Positions 15,207-22,917 of a DNA stretch of 24,745 nucleotides are shown here, piece after piece. The stretch lies in contig NZ_JPYA01000038.1 in the NCBI RefSeq assembly GCF_000750005.1, forward strand, positions 1 to 24,745, given 5' to 3'. Numbering within the stretch: the first letter of the stretch is position 1; every line of letters begins with the position of its first letter. The notes under the pieces were generated by a model. It worked only from the letters and a program-made list of their open reading frames with translations, did no database searches and was not told the origin of the DNA. The DNA is from Geobacillus icigianus. Its GTDB lineage: Bacteria > Bacillota > Bacilli > Bacillales > Anoxybacillaceae. The position numbers were made by a program, and so were the translations under genes.

Positions 15207-15689
15207 ATGGAAGAACCGACAAAACGGGAGCTTGTGTTGCACATTAACGGCGAGCAACGAACCGTCGTCGTCCGCCAAGCGGAGACGCTGCTGTTTGTTT
15301 TGCGCGATCACCTCGGGCTGACCGGTGCCAAACCGGGGTGTCTAAACGGGGACTGCGGCGCCTGCACCGTCCTCGTCAACGGCACGCCGATCAAATCATG
15401 CATGATGCTGGCGATCGAAACGGTCGGCAAACCGATCACGACGATCGAAGGGCTCGATGATGCTCCTATACAGCAGGCCTTCGTCCGCCACTTCGCTTTT
15501 CAGTGCGGCTACTGCACGCCGGGCTTCATCATGAACGCTCAGGCGCTCATCGACCGGCATCCGGACGCCGATGACGCGATGATTCAAGAATGGCTCGAGT
15601 CGAACATTTGCCGCTGCACAAGCTATCAAGAAATTGAAGCGGCGGTCAAAGAAGTGCTCAAAGCCAGCAAAACGAGCGTGACGCGCTAG
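15207..15689 (+). CDS. Molybdenum hydroxylase 2Fe-2S (small) subunit
   Basis: Electron-transfer subunit with two [2Fe-2S] clusters, 160 aa. The plant-ferredoxin-type cluster uses Cys45, 50, 53 and 65 (GCLNGDCGACTVLVNG). The C-terminal cluster uses Cys100, 103, 135 and 137 (FQCGYCTPG and NICRCTSY). All eight ligands are present. The start is ATG 15207 with GGAGGTG 9 nt upstream; an in-frame GTG at 15195 overlaps that site. It is the last gene of the operon and is reached only by transcription through the repeat array, unless a promoter hides there. PucE is the B. subtilis counterpart by family. Confidence 0.93.
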   Translation: MEEPTKRELVLHINGEQRTVVVRQAETLLFVLRDHLGLTGAKPGCLNGDCGACTVLVNGTPIKSCMMLAIETVGKPITTIEGLDDAPIQQAFVRHFAFQCGYCTPGFIMNAQALIDRHPDADDAMIQEWLESNICRCTSYQEIEAAVKEVLKASKTSVTR

Positions 15690-15805
15690 CGCCATTTCCA
15701 GCTGACATCGCCCCAAGCAGCCGGCGGCACAAAGAGTCGGCCAAGAACGCTCAGCCATCGTAGAAGCGGTTATCGGCGGAGGCTGGCCCCGAAAGTCGTT
15801 TGCCT

Positions 15806-16140
15806 TGATAGAAGGCCGGTAAAAAATCGCTGTTTACCGATGGAACGCGCGAACATAAAGGCCGGTGAAAAACCGCTGTCACACACGAATCAGCGGCATG
15901 TTCATTCAGAAAAGATCCATGGGCGGCGATCGACCCTCCACCCAGACATGAAAATCTCGCGACAGTTCGGCATTTTCACGGAAAAGCTGATTCTGCAAGG
16001 TTTCTCAAATTGAGAAACGAATGGAATGAGCAGTATTTTGCACGAAATCACCAACCTTATAGAGGCCGATGCAACAAGTTTTTCTACTTGAGAAATGATT
16101 CCGGGAAGCGGTTGCCCGAGTCAATCGCCAACCTCATACA
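15806..16140 (+). repeat. Composite of broken family A copies with an embedded family B core
   Basis: A-type left ends occur at about 15809 (TAGAAGGCCGGTAAAAAATC) and 15859 (AAAGGCCGGTGAAAAACC). The latter continues as a hairpin CCGCTG/CAGCGG (15873-15878/15891-15896). From 15918 to about 15985 the sequence switches to a family B core (ATGAAAATCTCGC, AGTTCGGCATTTTCAC). From 15990 it returns to A (GGTTTCTCAAATTGAGAAACG), ending with a second truncated A copy at 16062-16140. Confidence 0.8.
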
Positions 16141-16171
16141 TTCCGTGTACAATCATCGCATATCAGGTGAA

Positions 16172-16204
16172 AGAGGGTGTCCCGTTCTTTCGGCGACACC
16201 CTCT
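16172..16204. terminator. Hairpin, possible terminator of the hydroxylase operon
   Basis: AGAGGGTGTC (16172-16181) pairs perfectly with GACACCCTCT (16195-16204). The following T content is weak on both strands (TATTGAATTT plus; TTCACC minus), so termination is plausible but not certain. Confidence 0.5.
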
Positions 16205-16261
16205 TATTGAATTTGTACAGCCGCGAAAACCACGGTTTTTCCCTCCCATTCCAAAGTCCTA

Positions 16262-16298
16262 TTGACAAAAATATAACGTTCACGTTAATGTTATATTT
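16262..16298 (+). promoter_or_regulatory. Promoter/operator of yfmPO with dyad symmetry
   Basis: TTGACA (16262-16267) is followed at once by a perfect 9-bp inverted repeat, AAATATAAC (16269-16277) and GTTATATTT (16290-16298), with 12 bp between. MerR-type regulators bind dyads lying in the promoter spacer, so this is the likely autoregulatory site. The exact -10 is unclear. Confidence 0.6.
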
Positions 16299-16345
16299 GT
16301 GAAAAACGCGGTTGGTCATGATGCAACGAAAGCGAGGGCCCCATC

Positions 16346-16771
16346 ATGAAACGATTGAAAATTGACGACGTCGCCAAAGCAACCGGCTTGACGAAACGCA
16401 CGATTCGCTATTACGAAGAAATTGGTTTGATCAAACCGCCAGCGCGGAGCGACGGCGGTACGCGCCTTTATACCGAGGAGGAGATCGAACAGCTGAAACA
16501 AATTATCGCCGCCCGCGAAGTGCTTGGCTTTTCCCTTCAGGAGCTCCAACACTTTTTATCCTTAAAAGAAAAAATCGCCGCGCACCGGGCCGAACTCCTT
16601 CAGACTGCCGATCATGAAAAACGGCGCGAACTCGAACAAATCGCTGCCGGACTGCGCCAACAAATCGCCATGCTGGACGAAAAGATGAAGAAAATGGAAA
16701 CACTCAAACAAGAGTTGAAACAAATGGAACAGCGAGTCAACACGATTTTGCAGGAAGGGAGAGAAGAATAA
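16346..16771 (+). CDS. yfmP: MerR-family regulator, YfmP-like
   Basis: DNA-binding transcriptional regulator, 141 aa, as expected for this family. The winged helix-turn-helix is at 4-25 (KIDDVAKATGLTKRTIRYYEEI), with GLIKPP and the wing GGTRLY following. ITAAREVLGFSLQELQHF-like helices come next (IIAAREVLGFSLQELQHF at about 53-70), then a long coiled coil to the C-terminus (about 75-138) for dimerisation. No C-terminal Cys pair or ligand domain is seen, so it is not a metal-type MerR. The start is ATG 16346 with GAGGG upstream. It is directly followed by an MFS exporter (TAATG overlap), the same pair as yfmP-yfmO in B. subtilis, where the regulator controls the exporter gene. Confidence 0.85.
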   Translation: MKRLKIDDVAKATGLTKRTIRYYEEIGLIKPPARSDGGTRLYTEEEIEQLKQIIAAREVLGFSLQELQHFLSLKEKIAAHRAELLQTADHEKRRELEQIAAGLRQQIAMLDEKMKKMETLKQELKQMEQRVNTILQEGREE

Positions 16772-17928
16772 TGGACGAAGGAAGACAAACACGGGCGCGG
16801 TGGATCACCGTTGCCGCTGCATTTTTGGCGTTTATGGGCATCGGGGTGGTCGATCCGATTTTACCGGTCATTGCCGAAAGCATCGGCGCAACCCACTGGC
16901 AAGTGGAAATGCTGTTTACCGCCTACATTTTTACGATGGCCGTCATGATGATTCCGGTTGGTCTCATCGTCAGCCGCGTCGGCGATAAACAAATGATGGT
17001 GATCGGACTTGGCCTTGTCACGATGTTCTCATTATTGTGCGGCTTTGCGGCGAACATCCCCCAATTATCCCTCTTCCGCGCCGGGTGGGGGCTTGGCAAT
17101 GCGACATTTTTTGCGACCGCCATGACCTTGTTGATCGCCTTAACACCGCAGGCGAGCACGGCTGTCGGCTTGTATGAGGCGGCGATCGGCCTCGGGATGG
17201 CCGGCGGTCCGCTCATCGGCGGGCTGCTTGGCCAACATTCATGGCGCTACCCGTTTCTCGGCACGAGCGTGCTCATTTTTATCGCCTTTTTGCTTGTCGC
17301 CTTGTTTGTGTACGATCCGAATAAAGGAAAACCAAAAAAGGCGGCCGGGTGGCAAGAAATGCGGCGTCTGCTCGCTTTTCCGCCGTTTTTGAAAGGAGCG
17401 GTAGGCGGTATGCTTTACTATTACGGCTTTTTCGTTGTTCTAGCGTATTCGCCGCTTATCATTCACTTATCGGCCATTCAAATCGGCCTCGTCTTCTTCG
17501 GCTGGGGGCTTTGCCTCGCCTACGGTTCGGCGGTGCTGGCTCATCGGCTGGAGGAAAGACATGAACCGAAACATCTACTGCCGTACAGCTTATTGCTGTT
17601 TGCGGTGTTGCTGCTGCTGTTGGCCGTCGCCCAACCAACGTGGCTGACGATCGTCTTGATCATTTTGTCAGGGCTTGTATCCGGCGTAAACAACGCCTTG
17701 TTCACAAGCTACGTAATGGAAAGTTCGCCGTACGAACGTGGCGTCACTTCCGGCATGTACAACTTCGTCCGCTGGATGGGGGCGGCCATCGCCCCGGTAC
17801 TGTCCGGCGTCATCGGCCACGCTTTGTCCGTCAAAGCCCCGTTTATGGTCGCCATGGCGCCGGCGCTGGCCGCCTTTCTTTTCCTAGCTTGGCGCAAAGG
17901 CGAGCCGTCGGAAACGAAAGCCGCCTAA
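16771..17928 (+). CDS. yfmO: MFS multidrug-type efflux transporter, YfmO-like
   Basis: A 385-aa integral membrane protein with about 12 hydrophobic helices, expected to be a proton-coupled exporter. The first helix region has FMGIGVVDPILPVIAE (about 19-34), typical of drug/H+ antiporters, and the loop between helices 2 and 3 carries the motif A-like SRVGDKQ. The central cytoplasmic loop is basic (DPNKGKPKKAAG). The start ATG at 16771 shares its A with the yfmP stop (TAATG), so the two are translationally coupled. A strong terminator follows. The substrate is unknown; family members handle hydrophobic compounds and metals. Confidence 0.88.
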   Translation: MDEGRQTRARWITVAAAFLAFMGIGVVDPILPVIAESIGATHWQVEMLFTAYIFTMAVMMIPVGLIVSRVGDKQMMVIGLGLVTMFSLLCGFAANIPQLSLFRAGWGLGNATFFATAMTLLIALTPQASTAVGLYEAAIGLGMAGGPLIGGLLGQHSWRYPFLGTSVLIFIAFLLVALFVYDPNKGKPKKAAGWQEMRRLLAFPPFLKGAVGGMLYYYGFFVVLAYSPLIIHLSAIQIGLVFFGWGLCLAYGSAVLAHRLEERHEPKHLLPYSLLLFAVLLLLLAVAQPTWLTIVLIILSGLVSGVNNALFTSYVMESSPYERGVTSGMYNFVRWMGAAIAPVLSGVIGHALSVKAPFMVAMAPALAAFLFLAWRKGEPSETKAA

Positions 17929-17958
17929 CCGCCGCGCATAGCGGCGCGATCAGCACCG

Positions 17959-18009
17959 CCACCCCACCCCCGTTTCGCAGCTGAAAACGGGGTGGGGTGG
18001 TTTTCGTTT
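17959..18009 (+). terminator. Strong rho-independent terminator after yfmO
   Basis: CCACCCCACCCC(C)GTTT (17959-17975) pairs with AAACGGGGTGGGGTGG (17985-18000), with a single bulged C, followed by TTTTCGTTT. It separates yfmO from the converging lysine dehydrogenase gene. Confidence 0.9.
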
Positions 18010-18022
18010 GGTGCGTTCTTCT

Positions 18023-19177
18023 CTAGCGATCTGTTTTCTTCTCGCGAATCATCACTCCGCGCCGCTTCATCTCCTCAATATACACATCCCCTGGAACGAT
18101 TTGTTCAGGCGGATAGACGCCGCGCTTTTGGATGATGCCGCGGCCGATCAGTTGGGCGACAGCGGAAATCGTGTACGCTGTCGTCCGCGCCATCGCCGTC
18201 ACGTTGTTTTCGCGGTCGTTGAATGTCACCGTCTCATATTCGAGCACCGTTTCCTTTCCTTCTTTCCGCCCGCCGACGATCACCCGAAGCAAGACGACAT
18301 CGTCTTTCCCTTTTAAATCAAGAAGCGGCGTCAAGACGGCCAGCAGCACGTCGCGCGGCTTGATTGGGCGCCCGCCGATCTCCACTTCAAAATCGTTGCG
18401 CGTCAAGTTCAAGTCAACGAGGAGTTTGAATTTTTCCGCGTGGCCGCGATAGCGGATCGTTTTATACTCAAGCCGCTTCAAGTTCGGAAACGAGCGCGAC
18501 AGCGTCGATGTTCCTCCTGAAGTATGAAACGCTTCAAGCGGCCCAAACCGTTCAAAATAAATCGGCTCGATCTCTGAAAGGGACGGAACTTCCTGCACCT
18601 TGCCGTCGCGGATGATCAAAGACGGATCGGTGTAATGATCAAGAAGCCCTTCCAACGAAAACACATGGTTGTACTCGAGCGGTGGATCGGGATGGACGGG
18701 AATGCCGCCGACATACAGCTGAATCGATTCGACTTCATCGAGTTGGCTCGCTCCATAGCCGGACAAAATATTAATCATGCCGGGAGCGACACCTAGGTCA
18801 GGAATGATCGTCACCCCCGCTGCCTGGGCTTGATCATGGAGCTCCAACACGCGGTCGGTAATATGGCCGATATGCCCCCCTAAATCGACCGAGTGAACAC
18901 CGGAGGCGATCGCTGTTTTCGCCACGGTTTCATTAAACCGATAAAACAGCGCATTGACCACCACATCATGCTTTTTCATCAAAGCGGACAGCTGTTGCTG
19001 ATCGCCGGCATCCGCTTGTACTGCCGAAAGTTTTTCCGATTGGAGTTGCCGCGCGGCTCGCTCCGCTTTCGTTCGATCGACATCCGCCAAGGTGACGGCT
19101 TCCACCGCTTCGCTTTGCACTAAATCACGCGCTGCTTCCTTTCCCATCAACCCTGCGCCAAGCACGAGCACTTTCAT
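18023..19177 (-). CDS. lysDH: L-lysine 6-dehydrogenase (saccharopine dehydrogenase-like fold)
   Basis: Oxidative deamination of the epsilon-amino group of L-lysine with NAD+, giving allysine (2-aminoadipate 6-semialdehyde), which cyclises to piperideine-6-carboxylate. 384 aa; length and sequence closely match, from memory, the characterised Geobacillus stearothermophilus enzyme (for example [17 protein letters not shown] and [17 protein letters not shown]). The Rossmann motif GAGLMG is at 7-12. The start is ATG 19177 with GGAGGG 7 nt upstream. It is the last gene of the minus-strand group, downstream of the aldehyde dehydrogenase and separated from it by two family A repeats. A generic saccharopine dehydrogenase label is the conservative alternative. 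Confidence 0.82.
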   Translation of the reverse strand: MKVLVLGAGLMGKEAARDLVQSEAVEAVTLADVDRTKAERAARQLQSEKLSAVQADAGDQQQLSALMKKHDVVVNALFYRFNETVAKTAIASGVHSVDLGGHIGHITDRVLELHDQAQAAGVTIIPDLGVAPGMINILSGYGASQLDEVESIQLYVGGIPVHPDPPLEYNHVFSLEGLLDHYTDPSLIIRDGKVQEVPSLSEIEPIYFERFGPLEAFHTSGGTSTLSRSFPNLKRLEYKTIRYRGHAEKFKLLVDLNLTRNDFEVEIGGRPIKPRDVLLAVLTPLLDLKGKDDVVLLRVIVGGRKEGKETVLEYETVTFNDRENNVTAMARTTAYTISAVAQLIGRGIIQKRGVYPPEQIVPGDVYIEEMKRRGVMIREKKTDR

Positions 19178-19591
19178 CGTTTCTCCCTCCTGTCACCGAT
19201 TGTTGATCATGCGCTCGCGTTCTAGAAGGCTGGTGATTTCGTGCAAAATACCGCTGAGTTCCACCCATTTCTCAATGAGAGAAACCTCGCAGAATCAGCT
19301 TTCTTTTTGGAATGAAAATGCCTCCGATTGGTGTGTGACATCGGTTTTTCACCGACCTTCTAGGAGGCTGGTGATTTACTCGCGGATACGGCTTTACAAT
19401 GTTATTTCTCATTTCGAAAAACCTTGTTACATCGGGTCCTGTTTTTGCTCATTCCCCCATTAATGAAAGGAATCAGCGGTTTTCACCGGCCTTCTAGACG
19501 CTCTTCCCTTTTGCCGCAGATGCCCTTCCTTTGGCTACCCGTCCTCCCCGTCGGCCGCCGTTTTTCCGTTCCGCGCCGATGGCAGCCCGGT
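19178..19591. other. Gap between aldehyde dehydrogenase and lysine dehydrogenase genes
   Basis: No gene is seen. 19222-19497 is two family A repeats. 19498-19591 is GC-rich filler downstream of the aldehyde dehydrogenase stop, without a clear terminator, so readthrough into the lysine dehydrogenase gene is possible. Confidence 0.6.
19222..19497 (-). repeat. Two tandem family A repeats inside the lysine operon
   Basis: CTAG boundaries lie at 19222, 19360 and 19494 (periods 138 and 134 bp). Read on the minus strand each unit starts CTAGAAGG(C/T)CGGTGAAAA and ends AAATCACCAGCCT. One carries a TCTCATTGAGAAA palindrome and the other TTTCGAAATGAGAAA. The unit nearest the lysine dehydrogenase gene has a local CCGAT/ATCGG hairpin (19344-19340/19328-19324) where the copy at 15859 has CCGCTG/CAGCGG, so pairing is kept while bases differ. 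Orientation relative to transcription is the same as in the hydroxylase operon. Confidence 0.88.
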
Positions 19592-21073
19592 TCAGTCAGC
19601 CGTATCAATTTGCGCCCGCTGCAGTCTGCCGCTGAAATCGACATAAATGCTCCGCCACTCGGTGAACACGTCAAGCGCGGCGACGCCGGAGTCGCGATGA
19701 CCGTTGCCCGTCCCTTTCGTACCGCCAAACGGCAAATGAATCTCCGCACCCGTGGTGCCGGCGTTGACGTACACAATGCCGGTGTCCAAATCGCGCATGG
19801 CCCGAAACACGTTATTGACATCGCGCGTGAAAATCGCGCTTGACAGCCCATAATCGACGCTGTTGTTGACATCGATCGCTTCGTCCAAACTGCGGACGGA
19901 AAGGATCGACACGACCGGGCCGAAAATTTCTTCGCGGGCGATGCGCATCTTCGGCGTGACATCGGTGAAAATCGTCGGTGCGTAGTAGAAGCCGCGCGCA
20001 TAGTCGCCTTCACGCAATATATAGCCGCCCACAAGCAGCTTCGCCCCTTCTTCTACGCCAATGCGCACGTAGCGGTCGATTTTTTGCAGCGCTTCTTCAT
20101 GGATGACCGGCCCTACCTTGACCGTTTCATCGAGCCCGTTGCCGATTTTCAATGTGTTCACGGCTTCAAGCAGACGCCGCTCAAGCTCCTGTTTCACCCG
20201 CTCATGGACAATGACCCGGCTGCACGCGGTGCACCGCTGCCCCGAGGTGCCAAAGGCGCTCCAAATAATGCCGTCGACCGCTAGCGACAAGTCGGCGTCA
20301 TCCATGACGATCACCGCGTTTTTCCCGCCCATTTCAAGCGAAACTTTTTTCAACAGCCGTCCGCATGTTTCCGCAATCATCCGCCCGACTTCATTCGAGC
20401 CGGTAAACGAGATGACCTTGACATCCGGATGTTCGACGAGCGCATTGCCAGCTGTCGGCCCGTCGCCATGGACGACATGAAACACTCCCGGCGGCAAACC
20501 CGCTTCTGCAAAAATGCGCGCCAACTCCTGCGCCATAATTGGCGTTTCCAGCGCCGGCTTCCACACGACCGCATTGCCAGCCACAAGGGCAGGGAACGAC
20601 TTCCAAGTAGCGATCGCGATTGGGAAATTCCACGGCGTGATGATACCGACTACCCCGACTGGCACCCGAACGCTCATGGCGAATTTATCTTTCAACTCCG
20701 ATGGCGTCGTGTCGCCGAACAACCGCCGCCCTTCCCCCGCCATGTAAAACGCCATATCGATGCCTTCTTGCACTTCGCCGCGCGCTTCCTCAATCACTTT
20801 GCCCATTTCCATCGTCAACAGCCGAGCCAGCGCCTCTTTCCGCTCTTGAAGCAGCGTCCCGACTCGATACAAAATTTCCGCGCGTTTCGGCGCCGGCACG
20901 AGCGCCCATCGTTTTTGCGCTTCCTTGGCTGCCTGAACCGCCTCATCGATATCTTGGGCCCCTGACATCGGCGCCTTGGCGATGGTTTCCCCTGTCGCTG
21001 GATTGATCACCGGCGCCCACCGCCCAGTGCTCGGTTCTTTCCATTTTCCATTGATATAGTTTTGAATGTTCAT
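19592..21073 (-). CDS. Aldehyde dehydrogenase, candidate aminoadipate (or glutarate) semialdehyde dehydrogenase
   Basis: NAD(P)-dependent aldehyde dehydrogenase, 493 aa, cytosolic. Catalytic residues: Cys281 in GTSGQRC, Glu247 in LEMGGK and Asn149 in TPWNFP; nucleotide binding by FTGSNEVG (223-230). The C-terminal TTGAEIHLPFGGTKGTGNG recalls the GAEIGG..FGGEKHTGGG segment of ALDH7 (aminoadipate semialdehyde dehydrogenases), which fits oxidation of allysine made by the neighbouring lysine dehydrogenase. Glutarate semialdehyde is the other substrate suggested by the ThDP enzyme upstream. The start is ATG 21073 with GGGGGAG upstream. It lies 188 bp downstream of the ThDP enzyme gene and 414 bp upstream of the lysine dehydrogenase gene. 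Confidence 0.9.
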   Translation of the reverse strand: MNIQNYINGKWKEPSTGRWAPVINPATGETIAKAPMSGAQDIDEAVQAAKEAQKRWALVPAPKRAEILYRVGTLLQERKEALARLLTMEMGKVIEEARGEVQEGIDMAFYMAGEGRRLFGDTTPSELKDKFAMSVRVPVGVVGIITPWNFPIAIATWKSFPALVAGNAVVWKPALETPIMAQELARIFAEAGLPPGVFHVVHGDGPTAGNALVEHPDVKVISFTGSNEVGRMIAETCGRLLKKVSLEMGGKNAVIVMDDADLSLAVDGIIWSAFGTSGQRCTACSRVIVHERVKQELERRLLEAVNTLKIGNGLDETVKVGPVIHEEALQKIDRYVRIGVEEGAKLLVGGYILREGDYARGFYYAPTIFTDVTPKMRIAREEIFGPVVSILSVRSLDEAIDVNNSVDYGLSSAIFTRDVNNVFRAMRDLDTGIVYVNAGTTGAEIHLPFGGTKGTGNGHRDSGVAALDVFTEWRSIYVDFSGRLQRAQIDTAD

Positions 21074-21261
21074 CGCCTACTCCCCCCATTTTCGCGCAAT
21101 GGAATGATGGAGCCGGATCGCGGCATTTCCCGGCTCCGTGGCCGGGAGCACCTTTGCGGCCGCCTCCTTTTTCGAACCATCCAACCGGCACATCAACATT
21201 GGCAACGGTGAATATTTTTTGGAACAATCACCGTTCCCAACAAAACGACTGCCGTCCGCGG
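21074..21261 (-). other. 188-bp gap with a hairpin between ThDP enzyme and aldehyde dehydrogenase
   Basis: A perfect 8-bp hairpin, AACGGTGA/TCACCGTT (21235-21228/21211-21204 on the minus strand), has no T-run after it, so it may act in mRNA processing rather than termination. A minus-strand frame of 79 codons (21316-21077) ends 3 nt before the aldehyde dehydrogenase start, but it overlaps the ThDP gene and resembles no family. Confidence 0.4.
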
Positions 21262-22917
21262 TCACAGCGATTGCCGCGCCCGCAGCTCCTGCATCGTCGT
21301 CGAGACCGAAAGACAATCGGGATCAGCCAGCACTTCAATGACCGTCGGGCGTTTGGCCGCCAGCGCCGCGCACAGCGCCTCTGTGAACTGCTGTTCCGTC
21401 TGCACTTGGAAGCCAAGCCCATTCAAACATTCCGCCAAGCGGGCAAACGGAACGCTCCCCAACTCCGTTCCGATGACCCGACCCGGAAACCGCAGTTCTT
21501 GATGCATGCGAATCGTCCCGTACATGCGGTTGTTAAATACGACGGAGATGATCGGAATGTCATACCGGACAGCTGTTTCCAACTCTTGCATCGTCATCAT
21601 AAATCCGCCGTCTCCCGACAGCGACACAACCGTTCGGTCGGGCAATGCCAGTTTGGCGCCTATGGCCGCCGGCATGCCGTATCCCATGGCTCCGGACGTC
21701 GGTCCGATATACGTATGGCCTTCGCCAAACGGGAAAAACGTGTGAAGCCAGCCGGCAAAATTCCCTGCGTCGTTTGTGAAAACAGCGTTGTTCGGCAAAT
21801 GGCGCGCGAAACTTGCCATGGCCGCTTCATACACATTGCGCGGTTTTTCTGGCAGCGTTGCCGTTTGTTCATACTGCTCCCGCCGTTTTGCCACCCATTC
21901 TTGCCAGCTCGGCCGCACCGCAATCGTCAGCAGGCGGGATAGCGCTTCCCGACAGTCGGCCCAAATGGCCACGTCCGGCGCGCGCACTTTTCCAAACCCA
22001 TCGCTGTCCAAGTCAATATGAATGAGCGTCTGATTAGCAGACGGTACACAGTAGTCTTGCGTAGTCACTTCCGATAACCGTGTTCCGAGCGCAATCACTA
22101 CATCGGCCTGCTCCGCTGTCTCCCTCACCGCTTCTGGCGCTCCCAAGCCGAGATGCCCGACGTAGCACGGGTGATCATGGGGAAATACGTCATGGCGACG
22201 GAACGCTGCCATCACCGGCAACGAATACGTTTCAGCCCATAACCGCAGCAGCGGCTCCGCGCCCGCCCACTTGACACCTCCGCCGGCGATGACGAGCGGC
22301 CGCTTGGCGCGCGTCAGCCAAGCTTCGACTTCCCGAACGTCCTCGTGGCGCGGAGCCGGCTTCGGCACTTGGGTGGAAGCCATCACAGCTTCCGGGACGG
22401 TTTGCCAAAGCACATCCTCCGGCAGCGAAACGACAACCGGACCGGGTCTGCCCGTCTTCGCGGTGCGAAACGCGCGCTGCACCAGCTCCGGCACTCGTTC
22501 GGCGTCGCGAATTTCGACCGTCCATTTCGCGAGCGGGCGAAAAAACGCCTCCAAATCAACCTCTTGAAAACCTTCCCGGCCAAGAAAGCGGCTGTCCACT
22601 TGCCCTAAAAATACGACCATCGGCGTGGAATCTTGTCTAGCCGTATGGACGCCGATCGCCAAATTGGCGGCGCCGACCGCCCTTGTTGCTAAGACGACGC
22701 CGCATGTCCGCGCCGCTTTCGCATACCCTTCCGCCATAAACGACGCTCCTCCCTCATGGCGGGCGGAAATGAACTCAATCGACGGCTCTTCATAAATGGC
22801 GTCAAGCAACGGCAAGTAGCTTTCCCCGGGCACGCCAAACACATGGCGGATCTGTTCCTGTTTTAGACATTCCACGATGACCTTGGCCACCGTCACGTTT
22901 CGGATCGTTCGTTTCAT
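21262..22917 (-). CDS. ThDP-dependent enzyme of the acetolactate synthase/2-oxoacid decarboxylase superfamily
   Basis: 551 aa from ATG 22917, which overlaps the aminotransferase stop (ATGA); an upstream extension is a shadow. Three ThDP-family domains: PYR (about 5-175) with catalytic Glu55 in ARHEGGA, a central domain (about 190-325), and PP (about 365-545) with the ThDP/Mg motif starting at GDGG (435) and ending FNN (461-463). TSGAMGYGMPAAIGA is typical. The equivalent of the acetolactate synthase TSGPGATN stretch reads TRAVGAANLA, and no small regulatory subunit gene is adjacent, arguing against true acetolactate synthase. Placed between a class I aminotransferase and an aldehyde dehydrogenase in a lysine operon, decarboxylation of 2-oxoadipate to glutarate semialdehyde is an attractive but unproven role. 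Confidence 0.85.
   Translation of the reverse strand: MKRTIRNVTVAKVIVECLKQEQIRHVFGVPGESYLPLLDAIYEEPSIEFISARHEGGASFMAEGYAKAARTCGVVLATRAVGAANLAIGVHTARQDSTPMVVFLGQVDSRFLGREGFQEVDLEAFFRPLAKWTVEIRDAERVPELVQRAFRTAKTGRPGPVVVSLPEDVLWQTVPEAVMASTQVPKPAPRHEDVREVEAWLTRAKRPLVIAGGGVKWAGAEPLLRLWAETYSLPVMAAFRRHDVFPHDHPCYVGHLGLGAPEAVRETAEQADVVIALGTRLSEVTTQDYCVPSANQTLIHIDLDSDGFGKVRAPDVAIWADCREALSRLLTIAVRPSWQEWVAKRREQYEQTATLPEKPRNVYEAAMASFARHLPNNAVFTNDAGNFAGWLHTFFPFGEGHTYIGPTSGAMGYGMPAAIGAKLALPDRTVVSLSGDGGFMMTMQELETAVRYDIPIISVVFNNRMYGTIRMHQELRFPGRVIGTELGSVPFARLAECLNGLGFQVQTEQQFTEALCAALAAKRPTVIEVLADPDCLSVSTTMQELRARQSL

Larger units (their letters stand above)
15690..16345. other. Intergenic stretch with mixed repeats, hairpin and yfmP control region
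   Basis: Between the 2Fe-2S gene and yfmP no gene is seen. About 15806-16140 holds broken family A and B repeats, 16172-16204 a strong hairpin and 16262-16298 a promoter/operator. 15690-15805 shows nothing recognisable. Confidence 0.6.

Noticed and set aside
14804..16140. Repeat arrays as a CRISPR locus
   Set aside because: Units are 123-138 bp and similar throughout, with no short identical repeats alternating with unique 30-40 bp spacers, and no cas genes nearby.
21077..21316. 79-codon minus-strand frame just before the aldehyde dehydrogenase gene
   Set aside because: It overlaps the 3' end of the ThDP enzyme gene and has no recognisable similarity; ending near the next start appears coincidental.
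21262..22917. Genuine acetolactate synthase (ilvB)
   Set aside because: No ilvN or other branched-chain genes nearby, an atypical TRAVGAANLA stretch, and a catabolic operon context. Superfamily membership is kept, the specific name is not.
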